Shown: positions 6,873-14,970 of the stretch, one piece after another | Numbering within the stretch: position 1 is the stretch's first letter | How the letters are laid out: each line of letters opens with the position of its first letter | Source: Prevotella sp. CAG:924 | GTDB taxonomy: Bacteria > Bacteroidota > Bacteroidia > Bacteroidales > Bacteroidaceae | Length of the DNA: 22,072 bases | Assembly: GCA_000431975.1 (NCBI GenBank) | Contig: HF988497.1 | Location: 1 to 22,072, forward strand | Direction: 5' to 3' | Position numbers and translations under genes: made by a program | The notes under the pieces: model-generated | What the model saw: the letters and a program-made list of their open reading frames with translations, nothing else | Told to the model about the DNA's origin: nothing | The model's database searches: none

Positions 6873-8948
6873 ATGGAAAATAAGCATTTCAAGCGCACTA
6901 CGGTGACGGCGGCTCTGCCTTACGCCAATGGTGGTGTGCACATTGGTCACCTGGCCGGCGTGTATGTGCCGGCAGATATCTATGTGAGATATCTCAGACT
7001 GAAAAAGCAGGATGTGATCTTTATCGGTGGTAGCGATGAGCATGGTGTGCCCATCACGCTCCGTGCCAAGAAGGAAGGCGTGACGCCGCAGGATGTATGC
7101 GACCGTTATCACAAGATGATCAAGGACTCTTTTGAGGAGTTTGGCATTTCTTTCGATATCTATTCGCGTACGACAAGCGAGACACACAACAAGTTTGCCA
7201 GCGACTTCTTCCGTAAGCTCTATGAGGATGGAAAGCTCATCGAGAAAGAGAGCGACCAGTACTATGACGAAGAGGCTCATCAGTTCCTTGCCGACCGTTA
7301 TATCATGGGTACATGCCCCCATTGCGGCAATCCCAATGCCTATGGCGATCAGTGTGAGAAGTGCGGTAGCGATCTCTCCCCAATGGAGCTTATCAATCCC
7401 CATTCGACGATCAGTGGCAGCAAGCCTGTCATAAAGAAGACAAAGAACTGGTACCTGCCTTTGAACGAGTATCAGGAGTGGCTGAAGAAGTGGATCCTCG
7501 AGGGTCACAAGGAGTGGCGTCCCAATGTGTATGGACAGTGCAAGAGCTGGCTCGACATGGATCTGCAGCCTCGTGCCATGACGCGCGACCTCGACTGGGG
7601 TATTCCCGTGCCTGTAGAGGGTGCCGACGGTAAGGTGCTGTATGTATGGTTCGATGCTCCTATCGGCTATGTATCCAACACCGTAGAGCTCTGCGAGAAA
7701 GATCCCGAGCGCTGGGGCTCATGGAAGAAGTGGTGGCAGGATCCGGAGACCCGTCTGGTTCACTTCATTGGTAAGGACAACATCGTGTTCCACTGCCTGA
7801 TCTTCCCCGTGATGCTTAAGGCTCATGGTGATTATATCCTTCCCGACAATGTGCCGGCCAACGAGTTCCTCAATCTGGAGAATGACAAGATCTCCACTTC
7901 ACGCAATTGGGCCGTATGGTTGCACGAGTATCTGCGCGACTTCCCTGGAAAGCAGGATGTACTGCGCTATGTACTTACTGCCAATGCCCCTGAGACAAAG
8001 GACAATAACTTCACATGGAAGGACTTCCAGGAGCGCAACAACTCCGAGCTGGTTGCCATCTATGGTAACTTTGTCAACCGCGCCCTGCAGCTGACGAAGA
8101 AATATTGGAATGGTGTCGTTCCTGCCTGCGGCGAGCTGCAGGATGTAGACCGTCAGGCCATTGCCGAGTTCCAGGATGTGAAGGCTAAGATGGAGCAGTA
8201 TCTCGATGTGTTCAAGTTCCGTGAGGCCCAGAAGGAGGCCATGAACCTGGCACGTATCGGCAACAAATATATCACGGAGTGTGAGCCCTGGAAGGTATGG
8301 AAGACTGATCCTAAGCGTGTGGAGACCATTCTGAACATCTCTCTTCAGCTGGTGGCCAATCTGGCTATTGCCTTCGAGCCGTTCCTGCCTTTCTCTTCTG
8401 ATAAGTTGCGCAAGATGATCGGCATGGAGACATTCGACTGGACACAGCTCGGATCTACCGACCTGCTTGCTGCCGGTCATCAGCTCAATGAGCCGGCGTT
8501 GCTTTTCGAGAAGATTGATGATGAAACGATCCAGAAGCAGCTCGATAAGCTCGCAGCTACCAAGGAGGCCAACGAGAAGGCTAAGGCTGCTGCCGAATAC
8601 AAGCCGAAGGAAGTGAAGTCACAGGTGACCTATGACGACTTCGAGAAGCTGGATATCCGCGTGGGACACATCAAGGACTGCAAGCCCGTGAAGAAGAGCA
8701 CGAAACTGCTGCAGTTCACGATCGACGATGGTACGGGCACCGACCGTACGATTCTCTCTGGCATAGCCAAGTGGTATAAGCCCGAGGATCTGTTAGGCAA
8801 GGATGTGCTGTTCATCGCCAACTTCCCTCCCCGCAAGATGATGGGTATCGAGAGTCAGGGTATGATCCTCAGCGCTGTCAACTTCGACGGATCACTTTCT
8901 GTCACTTCTACGCTGAGCAGCGTGAAGCCGGGAAGCACGGTAGAGTAG
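6873..8948 (+). CDS. metG: Methionyl-tRNA synthetase
   Basis: 691 residues. Class I aminoacyl-tRNA synthetase charging tRNA-Met. The catalytic Rossmann domain has HIGH at 23-26 and the KMSKS loop as KISTS (340-344, NDKISTSRNWAVW), a variant usual in this phylum. The zinc knuckle inserted in the connective peptide has Cys149, Cys152, Cys162 and Cys165 (CPHCG and CEKCG). An anticodon-binding alpha-helical domain follows (about 390-540). A Lys/Ala/Glu-rich linker (about 560-590) leads to a C-terminal EMAPII/Trbp111-type tRNA-binding fold (about 597-691, TYDDFEKLDIRVGHI), which promotes dimerisation and tRNA binding. Full length, nothing missing. Confidence 0.98.
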   Translation: MENKHFKRTTVTAALPYANGGVHIGHLAGVYVPADIYVRYLRLKKQDVIFIGGSDEHGVPITLRAKKEGVTPQDVCDRYHKMIKDSFEEFGISFDIYSRTTSETHNKFASDFFRKLYEDGKLIEKESDQYYDEEAHQFLADRYIMGTCPHCGNPNAYGDQCEKCGSDLSPMELINPHSTISGSKPVIKKTKNWYLPLNEYQEWLKKWILEGHKEWRPNVYGQCKSWLDMDLQPRAMTRDLDWGIPVPVEGADGKVLYVWFDAPIGYVSNTVELCEKDPERWGSWKKWWQDPETRLVHFIGKDNIVFHCLIFPVMLKAHGDYILPDNVPANEFLNLENDKISTSRNWAVWLHEYLRDFPGKQDVLRYVLTANAPETKDNNFTWKDFQERNNSELVAIYGNFVNRALQLTKKYWNGVVPACGELQDVDRQAIAEFQDVKAKMEQYLDVFKFREAQKEAMNLARIGNKYITECEPWKVWKTDPKRVETILNISLQLVANLAIAFEPFLPFSSDKLRKMIGMETFDWTQLGSTDLLAAGHQLNEPALLFEKIDDETIQKQLDKLAATKEANEKAKAAAEYKPKEVKSQVTYDDFEKLDIRVGHIKDCKPVKKSTKLLQFTIDDGTGTDRTILSGIAKWYKPEDLLGKDVLFIANFPPRKMMGIESQGMILSAVNFDGSLSVTSTLSSVKPGSTVE

Positions 8949-8974
8949 AATTATTCAAATTTGTATAGCATTCA

Positions 8975-9012
8975 GGAAGGACTGTGTCAAGGATATTGGC
9001 ACAGTCCTTTCC
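8975..9012 (+). terminator. Strong hairpin terminator after metG
   Basis: GGAAGGACTGTGTCAA pairs with TTGGCACAGTCCTTTCC around a GGATA loop, giving about 16 base pairs with one G-T pair and one bulged T. It begins 27 nt after the metG stop and is followed by TTGTGTAT. Confidence 0.75.
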
Positions 9013-9230
9013 TTGTGTATGTAGGTAGCGTCTCAGATAAGCTAATACCCGTGAGCATAAGCCGGTCTTGTCACCATGCAGATCCGAAGAGACTGGTATA
9101 AGAAAAAAAGGATAAGGCCATTTCATTGTGGCATCTGCGGGAGAAGACCTAAGAGGCACATGGCTTTATTAGGATGCAATTCCTTTTCGTCGAATGCGTG
9201 TTATTTAACGAGATTTTCATTTGTAAAATC
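9013..9230. other. Intergenic stretch between the metG terminator and the rnr promoter with no recognised gene
   Basis: About 220 bp. The only open frame (9076-9270 +, 64 codons) has a CGICGRRP stretch but no promoter-like element ahead of it and no recognisable family. No RNA gene or repeat was recognised by eye. Confidence 0.4.
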
Positions 9231-9261
9231 TTGTAGGGTTGGGATAGTTTGCTTATATTTG
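9231..9261 (+). promoter_or_regulatory. rnr promoter (-33 TTG, 20 bp spacer, -7 TATATTTG)
   Basis: TCTTGTA with its TTG at 9231-9233 is followed after 20 bp by TATATTTG at 9254-9261. This is the standard Bacteroidota promoter geometry. The ATG of rnr is 40 nt downstream. The sucC promoter has the same elements at the same distance. Confidence 0.65.
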
Positions 9262-9300
9262 CTGACATGAAAGACTCTCTACGACTAAAATAGTAGAATT

Positions 9301-11556
9301 ATGGCAAAAGACAAGAAGAACTCAAAAAAAGCACATAAGAATGATGCTGCGTCAAAAGGTTATGGCAAGGCTAAGGGAGGCAAGAAACGCCTCACGAAGA
9401 AGCAGCTTGCTGCTCAGTTGCAGCAGTTGTTTGAGGAACATCCCGATACAGTGCTTACCTATAAGGAAATTTTCCGCCAGCTTCATCTCAATACCCATCC
9501 CTTGAAGATGCTTGCTATCGATATTCTCGACGAATTGTCGTGGGAAGACTATCTCAAGAAGGTGAGCGACACAAGCTATCAGCTCAATACGAAGGGACAG
9601 GTGCAGGAAGGTCGTTTCGTAAGAAAGGCCAATGGCAAGAACTCGTTCATTCCTGACGGTCAGGATAAGCCGATCTTTGTAGCTGAGCGCAATTCCATGG
9701 GTGCGCTGACAGGCGACCGGGTGCGTGTGAGTTTCATGGCCCGCAGGAAGCAGCATATCAAGGAAGCACAGGTGATTGAGATTCTCCAGAGAGCCAAGGA
9801 TCAGTTCGTCGGACGTATGCGCGTGGATCATGATGTGGCCTACTGTGTGCCTCAAGGTGATAATATGGTGCGTGGCATCATCATTCCACGTAAGAAGACA
9901 AAGGGTGCGAAGACCGATGATAAGGTTATTGTCAAAGTGCTCGAATGGCCCGAAGACGAGAATAAGAACATCATCGGTGAGGTGGTCGACGTGCTCGGCA
10001 AGACAGGTGACAATGATGTGGAGATGAACACTATTCTCGCACAGTATGGCCTGCCGTATAAATACCCGAAGCGTGTGGAGGAAGCTGCCAATAAGATTAC
10101 GGGCGAGATCACGGCTGAGGATGTGAAGGAGCGCGAGGACTTCCGGGACGTATGGACCTGTACCATTGACCCGAAAGATGCCAAGGACTTTGACGATGCC
10201 TTGTCGTTCCGTCAGCTCGACAACGGCCATTATGAGGTGGGCGTGCATATCGCCGATGTGTCACACTATGTGAAGGAGGGCGACATTATTGATAAGGAGG
10301 CACAGAAACGTGCGACGAGCGTCTATCTCGTCGACCGTACGATCCCGATGCTTCCCGAGCATCTTTGCAACTTCGTATGTTCGTTACGGCCCGATGAGGA
10401 CAAACTGGCTTTCAGCGCTGTCTTTGAGCTTAACGATGAGGCGGAGGTGTTGAACTACCGCATCGTACATACTATTATAAGGAGTAACCGTCGCTACGCT
10501 TATGAGGAAGCCCAGCAGGTGCTCGAGGATAACGGCGTGGTGGATGGCACGGGCGAGCCTGCTCCCGTTCCTGGTTCGGAAGGTTATAAGGACGAGTACG
10601 GCTGGGAGCTGTGCACGCTCGACCGTCTGGCCAAGCAGTTGCGCAAGAAGCGTTTCAAGAACGGTGCCGTGAAGTTCGACTCTGAGGAGTTGCACTTTGA
10701 CGTTGATGAGAAGGGACATCCCGTGCGTTGCTACTTCAAGCGCTCGAAAGATGCCAACAAGCTTATCGAGGAGTTTATGCTGCTCGCCAACCGTACGGTG
10801 GCCGAGTCGATAGGCAAGGTGAAGAAAGGCAAGAAAGCCAAGACCCTGCCCTACCGCATCCACGACAATCCTGATCCTCAGAAGATGGAGACGTTGCGCG
10901 AGTTCATCGGAAAGTTCGGATATAAGGTGAAGACTGAGGGAACGAAGGGTGCCATTGCAAAGAGTATCAACAAGCTCATGGACGGCTGCGAGGGTAGGCC
11001 GGAGCAAAAGCTGATCCAGTCGATAGCCCTGCGTGCGATGATGAAGGCACGCTATAGTGTACACAATATCGGTCATTTCGGTCTGGCCTTTGACTATTAC
11101 ACTCACTTCACCTCGCCCATCCGCCGCTATCCCGATACGATGGTGCACCGCTTGATCACGCGTTATCAGCAAGGAGGCCGGTCGGCCAATGAGAAGCACT
11201 ATGAGGAGCTGTGCGAGCACTGCTCTGACATGGAACAAGTGGCACAGAATGCCGAGCGCGACTCCATCAAGTACAAGATGGTGGAGTTTATGGGCGATAA
11301 GATCGGTGAGGTGTATGATGCCCATATCAGTGGTATCACCAGCTATGGCATCTATGCGGAGATAGACGAGAATCACTGTGAGGGTATGATCCCGATGCGT
11401 GATCTGGATGACGATTACTACGAGTTCGATGAGAAGAATTTCTGTCTTGTCGGCCGTCGTCATCATCATAAATACCAGTTGGGTGATGCTGTCCGTATCC
11501 GTGTGGCCAAGGCCAATCTGGAAAAGAAGCAGCTTGATTTTGTGCTCGAGAAATAA
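9301..11556 (+). CDS. rnr: Ribonuclease R (RNase II/RNB family 3'-5' exoribonuclease)
   Basis: 751 residues. It degrades structured RNA processively from the 3' end and acts in RNA turnover and quality control. A Lys-rich tail (1-33) leads into a winged-helix domain (about 34-100, KKQLAAQLQQLFEEHPDTVLTYKEIFRQL). Two cold-shock-type OB folds follow (about 100-260). The RNB catalytic domain (about 285-620) carries DPKDAKDFDDALSF, whose Asp residues bind the catalytic metal, then HIADVSHYV and the later HFGLAFDYYTHFTSPIRRYPD. The C-terminal S1 domain (about 660-750) contains GEVYDAHISGITSYGIYAEI. The domain order is that of full-length RNase R, not RNase II. It stands alone between its own promoter and terminator. 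Confidence 0.96.
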   Translation: MAKDKKNSKKAHKNDAASKGYGKAKGGKKRLTKKQLAAQLQQLFEEHPDTVLTYKEIFRQLHLNTHPLKMLAIDILDELSWEDYLKKVSDTSYQLNTKGQVQEGRFVRKANGKNSFIPDGQDKPIFVAERNSMGALTGDRVRVSFMARRKQHIKEAQVIEILQRAKDQFVGRMRVDHDVAYCVPQGDNMVRGIIIPRKKTKGAKTDDKVIVKVLEWPEDENKNIIGEVVDVLGKTGDNDVEMNTILAQYGLPYKYPKRVEEAANKITGEITAEDVKEREDFRDVWTCTIDPKDAKDFDDALSFRQLDNGHYEVGVHIADVSHYVKEGDIIDKEAQKRATSVYLVDRTIPMLPEHLCNFVCSLRPDEDKLAFSAVFELNDEAEVLNYRIVHTIIRSNRRYAYEEAQQVLEDNGVVDGTGEPAPVPGSEGYKDEYGWELCTLDRLAKQLRKKRFKNGAVKFDSEELHFDVDEKGHPVRCYFKRSKDANKLIEEFMLLANRTVAESIGKVKKGKKAKTLPYRIHDNPDPQKMETLREFIGKFGYKVKTEGTKGAIAKSINKLMDGCEGRPEQKLIQSIALRAMMKARYSVHNIGHFGLAFDYYTHFTSPIRRYPDTMVHRLITRYQQGGRSANEKHYEELCEHCSDMEQVAQNAERDSIKYKMVEFMGDKIGEVYDAHISGITSYGIYAEIDENHCEGMIPMRDLDDDYYEFDEKNFCLVGRRHHHKYQLGDAVRIRVAKANLEKKQLDFVLEK

Positions 11557-11605
11557 GGATATTCAGTATATATTCTGCAAGGAAATATAACAGCAAGTGA
11601 AAGCA

Positions 11606-11636
11606 GGTCGGAAATGTATGATTTCCGACCTTTTTT
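11606..11636 (+). terminator. Intrinsic terminator after rnr
   Basis: GGTCGGAAAT (11606-11615), loop GTATG, ATTTCCGACC (11621-11630) and six T: a perfect 10-bp stem plus T-tract. The T-tract ends one base before the TTG of the sucC promoter. Confidence 0.9.
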
Positions 11637-11637
11637 C

Positions 11638-11668
11638 TTGTACTTAGTCTTGAAAATTCGTATATTTG
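11638..11668 (+). promoter_or_regulatory. sucC promoter (-33 TTG, 20 bp spacer, -7 TATATTTG)
   Basis: TTG at 11638-11640 and TATATTTG at 11661-11668, separated by 20 bp. Flanking bases TCTTGTA and TATATTTGCT match the rnr promoter. The sucC ATG is 34 nt after the -7 element. Confidence 0.65.
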
Positions 11669-11702
11669 CTCACGTCATTAATTACTTAATTGCATTTCGA
11701 CT

Positions 11703-12842
11703 ATGAAGATACATGAGTACCAGGCAAAGTCCTTCTTCGAACAATATGGCGTTCCCGTCGATCGGCATTTCCTCTGCCGCACTCCGGATGAGGCCGTGGA
11801 GGCATACCGCCGATTGGGCAGTGTGAAGGCAGTGGTGAAGGCTCAGGTGCATACTGGCGGACGTGGTAAGGCCGGCGGTGTGAAGCTGGGCAGTAGCGAA
11901 GAGGAGATCCGACGGAATGCGGAGCAGATCCTCGGCATGGACATCAAGGGATTTACAGTCGACCGTGTGCTCGTCAGCGAGGCTGTTGACATTGCCGCAG
12001 AATATTATGTGAGTATCCTCGTCGACCGTCGGTCTAAGTGTCCTATGATCATGCTTAGCCGTTCGGGTGGCATGGACATCGAGCAGGTGGCTCGTGAGAC
12101 TCCCGACTGGATAGTGAAGCTCGTTGTCGATCCCTTGCTTGGTATGACTGACTATATGGCCCGTGAGGCCGCCTATAAGCTCTTTGACGACAAGGCACAG
12201 GTAGGTCAGGCCGTGAAGATCTTCAAGGCGCTCTACAGGCTTTTTGTAGAGAAGGATGCCTCGCTCGTGGAGATCAATCCGTTGGTGCTTCTGCGTGACG
12301 GTACGCTCCGCGCCATCGATGCGAAGATGACCTTTGACGATAATGCCCTTTTCCGGCATGCTGACGTGGCCGACTGTTTCGAGCCTACCGCAGAGGAAAA
12401 GGTGGAGCAGGAGGCCAAGGCCAAGGGCTTCAGCTATGTCAATCTGGGTGGAAAGATCGGATGTATGGTCAATGGTGCCGGACTGGCCATGGCTACGATG
12501 GATATGATCAAGCTTTATGGTGGCGAGCCGGCCAACTTCCTTGATATTGGTGGCAGCTCCAATCCTGAGAAGATCGTTGATGCCATGCATCTGCTGCTCT
12601 CCGACAAGCATGTGAACACGGTGCTCATCAATATCTTTGGTGGCATCACGCGTTGCGATGATGTGGCCAAGGGACTCATTGAGGCTTTCCAGACGATCCA
12701 GACTGATGTGCCTATCGTCATCCGACTGACGGGCACGAACGAGGAGGAGGGCCGTGCCATGCTTCATGGAACACATTTCACGGTGGGTACGAGCATGGCC
12801 GATGCCGGACATAAGGCTGTGGAGCTTAGTCGTGCCCGATAG
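11703..12842 (+). CDS. sucC: Succinate-CoA ligase, beta subunit
   Basis: 379 residues. With SucD it interconverts succinyl-CoA and succinate, with phosphorylation of ADP (or GDP), in the cytoplasm; in gut Bacteroidota this step belongs to the succinate/propionate branch. The N-terminal ATP-grasp domain starts MKIHEYQAKSFFEQYGVPV and contains the nucleotide-binding KAQVHTGGRGKAGGVKL. The central EINPLV and DAKMTFDDNALFRH stretches are standard metal/nucleotide-site segments. The C-terminal domain has GGEPANFLDIGG and NIFGGITRCDDVA, which form the CoA-ligase flavodoxin-like fold. sucD follows after 100 bp with a hairpin between them and no visible second promoter, so one transcript is likely. 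Confidence 0.97.
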   Translation: MKIHEYQAKSFFEQYGVPVDRHFLCRTPDEAVEAYRRLGSVKAVVKAQVHTGGRGKAGGVKLGSSEEEIRRNAEQILGMDIKGFTVDRVLVSEAVDIAAEYYVSILVDRRSKCPMIMLSRSGGMDIEQVARETPDWIVKLVVDPLLGMTDYMAREAAYKLFDDKAQVGQAVKIFKALYRLFVEKDASLVEINPLVLLRDGTLRAIDAKMTFDDNALFRHADVADCFEPTAEEKVEQEAKAKGFSYVNLGGKIGCMVNGAGLAMATMDMIKLYGGEPANFLDIGGSSNPEKIVDAMHLLLSDKHVNTVLINIFGGITRCDDVAKGLIEAFQTIQTDVPIVIRLTGTNEEEGRAMLHGTHFTVGTSMADAGHKAVELSRAR

Positions 12843-12852
12843 TCTTGCCGTG

Positions 12853-12908
12853 CCGGTGAGAGTCTCGCTGCCCGGATTAATGTTCGGGTTGTGACGGTCT
12901 CCGTTTTT
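12853..12908 (+). terminator. Imperfect hairpin with T5 tract between sucC and sucD, possible attenuator
   Basis: CCCGGA and TTCGGG pair around a TTAATG loop. Flanking bases extend the stem imperfectly (GAGAG with GTCTC, CGG with CCG), and TTTTT follows at 12904-12908. It could end part of the sucC transcript or protect its 3' end. No TAnnTTTG element lies between it and sucD. Confidence 0.35.
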
Positions 12909-12942
12909 CCTATTATTTCCATCAATTTTCATTTTATAAGAG

Positions 12943-13812
12943 ATGAGTATACTGATCAATAAGGATACAAAAGTCATTGTCCAGGGTATTACCGGACGTG
13001 ACGGCAGTTTTCACGCTGCCAAGATGAAAGAATATGGTACGCAGGTTGTTGGTGGTACGTCGCCCGGAAAGGCCGGTCAAGAGGTTGCCGGCATACCTGT
13101 ATTCAATACGGTCAAGGATGCGGTAGCTGCTACGGGAGCCAATACATCGATCATCTTCGTTCCTGCTCCCTTCGCCAAGGATGCCATGCTTGAAGCCATC
13201 GATGGTGGTGTGAAGCTCGTGGTATGTATTACAGAGGGTGTGCCGACGATGGATGCTGTGATTTGCCAGCGCTACGCGAAGTTACGGGGTGTTCAGGTGA
13301 TCGGACCGAATTGTCCGGGCTTGATCTCTCCCGAGCAGAGCATGGTGGGCATTATGCCTGCCAATATCTTCAAGAAGGGCCATACGGGCGTGATCAGTCG
13401 CAGCGGTACGCTGACCTATGAGGTGGTGAAGAACCTCACCGATGCCGGTCTGGGACAGTCGACTGCTGTCGGTGTGGGCGGCGATCCTGTAGTAGGACTC
13501 TATTTCGAAGATCTGTTGCAGATGTTCCAGGATGATCCCGATACCGACTCTATCGCAATGATCGGTGAGATCGGAGGTGATGCTGAAGAGCGTGCCGCAC
13601 AGTTTATCAAGGAGCACGTGACCAAGCCCGTTGCCGTGTTTATCAGTGGCCGTCAGGCTCCTCCGGGTAAGAAGATGGGACATGCCGGTGCCATCATCTC
13701 GGGCAATAGCGGTACGGCTGCCTCAAAGGTGGCTGCATTCGAGGCTGTCGGTGTTCCTGTAGTCAAGGAGACACGCGAGATACCTGAGGTGCTGAAACGT
13801 CAGATGAAATGA
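12943..13812 (+). CDS. sucD: Succinate-CoA ligase, alpha subunit
   Basis: 289 residues. It carries the CoA-binding domain and the phosphorylated catalytic histidine of the SucCD complex. The start MSILINKDTKVIVQGITGRDGSFH is the usual N-terminus, with the CoA-binding Rossmann fold in the first 120 residues. GPNCPGLISPEQ and GIMPANIFKKG follow. The phosphohistidine is His247 in KKMGHAGAIISG, and GEIGGDAEE is the conserved loop near it. The ATG is preceded by AAGAGATGA-type purines (ATAAGAG), an unusually good ribosome-binding candidate for this genome. It probably depends on transcription from the sucC promoter. Confidence 0.97.
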   Translation: MSILINKDTKVIVQGITGRDGSFHAAKMKEYGTQVVGGTSPGKAGQEVAGIPVFNTVKDAVAATGANTSIIFVPAPFAKDAMLEAIDGGVKLVVCITEGVPTMDAVICQRYAKLRGVQVIGPNCPGLISPEQSMVGIMPANIFKKGHTGVISRSGTLTYEVVKNLTDAGLGQSTAVGVGGDPVVGLYFEDLLQMFQDDPDTDSIAMIGEIGGDAEERAAQFIKEHVTKPVAVFISGRQAPPGKKMGHAGAIISGNSGTAASKVAAFEAVGVPVVKETREIPEVLKRQMK

Positions 13813-13854
13813 TATTAAGGTAGCTGAGCGTCACTAAGAGAGGCTATATATAAA

Positions 13855-13923
13855 AAATAAAGAGCCCTATCCTACTCCAACTTTTTGGGGTCACTTCAGG
13901 AGTGCGGATAGGGCTCTTTATTT
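13855..13923. terminator. Bidirectional terminator-like palindrome between convergent sucD and trmH-family genes
   Basis: The arms 13855-13872 (AAATAAAGAGCCCTATCC) and 13906-13923 are perfect 18-bp reverse complements. The A-rich start and T-rich end provide a T-tract for both strands. The 33-nt centre has a nested ACTCC/GGAGT pair and a T5 run followed by GGGG. It is longer than an ordinary terminator, so a dispersed repeat element is an alternative. Confidence 0.7.
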
Positions 13924-13976
13924 GTATAAGTCGGAGAGATTGCGGATTCTGACGATGGGTGCCGGACATCCGTTTC

Positions 13977-14522
13977 TTATATTCTTCCTTCTATTCTCAG
14001 TTTGCAGAACTCCCATACGACGATGCCGACGGTGACGCTGATATTGAGCGAATGTTTTGTACCGAACTGGGGAATCTCCAGACAGGCGTCGGAGGCATCG
14101 ACAATATTCTGCTTTACGCCTTTCACCTCATTGCCGAAGATGACGGCATAGCGTGGCGCCTCTGCTATTTTGAAAGGCAGATCCTGAAGGGCGGTAGAGC
14201 CTACGGCCTGTTCTACACTATATATATAGGTATCTTGCCGCCGTAGTTCTTCTATGGCATCTTCTGTGCGTTCGAAGTAGCGCCAGTCGACACTGTCCTC
14301 TCCTCCGAGGGCTGTCTTGTGGATCTCTGCGTTGGGAGGTGTGGCGGTGATGCCGCAAAGCCAGACGGCCTCGACACGGAAGGCGTCACTGCAACGGAAT
14401 ACGGATCCTACGTTGTAGAGCGACCGTACATCATCGAGCACCACGATGAGAGGGAGCTTGCGTGCTGCCTTGAACTGGTCCACCGTGAGGCGGTGCATCT
14501 CGAGGGTCTTAAGCTTTCTCAT
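13977..14522 (-). CDS. TrmH-family (SPOUT) RNA 2'-O-methyltransferase
   Basis: 181 residues from the ATG at 14522. SPOUT motif 1 is LYNVGSVFRCSDAF, with N37-x-G39-x3-R43 forming the catalytic Arg/Asn patch. Motif 2 is VIFGNEVKGV, and motif 3 is IPQFGTKHSLNISVTVGIVVWEF, where the SAM-binding trefoil knot closes. Members methylate ribose 2'-OH of tRNA or rRNA; the exact target cannot be read from sequence, and no rRNA-binding N-terminal domain of the RlmB type is present. The chosen ATG overlaps the end of sufE by 14 nt in another frame, which implies translational coupling. An earlier in-frame ATG at 14549 would add nine residues lying wholly inside sufE and is less likely. Last gene of the operon. 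Confidence 0.9.
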   Translation of the reverse strand: MRKLKTLEMHRLTVDQFKAARKLPLIVVLDDVRSLYNVGSVFRCSDAFRVEAVWLCGITATPPNAEIHKTALGGEDSVDWRYFERTEDAIEELRRQDTYIYSVEQAVGSTALQDLPFKIAEAPRYAVIFGNEVKGVKQNIVDASDACLEIPQFGTKHSLNISVTVGIVVWEFCKLRIEGRI

Positions 14523-14970
14523 CCTCTTTGATGGAGTATGCCACGGCATAGGCCTTGATCTGTTTGATCATGGCCAGCAGGCCGTTGGAGCGGGTGGGAG
14601 AGAGATGGTCGCGCAGACCGATGCGGTCGATGAAATAGAGGTCGGTATCGAGGATCTCCTTCGGTGTGTGTCCGCTGAGCACCTTGATCAGCAGGGCGAT
14701 GATGCCTTTGACGATGAGCGCATCGCTGTCGGCTGTGAGCACCATTCTGCCGTCGATGAGATCGCATTGCACCCATACACGGCTTTGACAGCCGTCGATG
14801 AGGTTATCCTGCGTCTTGTATTTGTCATCGAGTGCGTCAAGCTCGTTGCCCAGATCAATGAGCAACTGGTAGCGGTCCATCCAGTCATCGAAGTCGGAGA
14901 ACTCGTCTATCACTTCGTCCTGCGCCTCATTGATAGAGGGCAGCGTGGAGAAATCCATATCTTTTGTCAT
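14509..14970 (-). CDS. sufE: SufE-family cysteine desulfurase activator
   Basis: 153 residues. It accepts persulfide sulfur from a SufS cysteine desulfurase and passes it to Fe-S cluster assembly. The catalytic cysteine is Cys61 in LIDGCQSRVWV, the universal SufE motif. The N-terminal EVIDEFSDFDDWMDRYQLLIDLG and the C-terminal GLRDHLSPTRSNGLLAMIKQIKAYA are also family hallmarks. The start ATG overlaps the stop of the upstream U32 gene by 4 nt (ATGA), and the 3' end overlaps the methyltransferase gene. No sufBCDS genes lie in the window, so this is a detached sufE. Its neighbour needs an Fe-S cluster, which may explain the linkage. Confidence 0.95.
   Translation of the reverse strand: MTKDMDFSTLPSINEAQDEVIDEFSDFDDWMDRYQLLIDLGNELDALDDKYKTQDNLIDGCQSRVWVQCDLIDGRMVLTADSDALIVKGIIALLIKVLSGHTPKEILDTDLYFIDRIGLRDHLSPTRSNGLLAMIKQIKAYAVAYSIKEDEKA

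Noticed and set aside
6540..7508. 322-codon minus-strand frame spanning mutY end and metG start
   Set aside because: It covers two well-supported genes and the metG promoter on the opposite strand, with no recognisable domain.
9076..9270. 64-codon plus-strand frame with CGICGRRP between metG and rnr
   Set aside because: A possible zinc-ribbon-like CxxC pair was considered, but there is no second pair, no promoter-like element upstream and the frame runs across the rnr promoter.
10384..11469. 361-codon minus-strand frame inside rnr (also 9352-10248 minus)
   Set aside because: Antisense to RNase R, which has complete domains. Composition rich in Leu, Ile and His is typical of shadow translation.
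11682..12977. 431-codon minus-strand open frame across sucC
   Set aside because: It is antisense to sucC and crosses the sucC-sucD gap. His/Leu/Thr-rich composition is typical of shadow frames.
14523..14549. Earlier ATG for the SPOUT methyltransferase
   Set aside because: The added residues (MPWHTPSKR) lie wholly within sufE in another frame and show no family conservation that I recognise.
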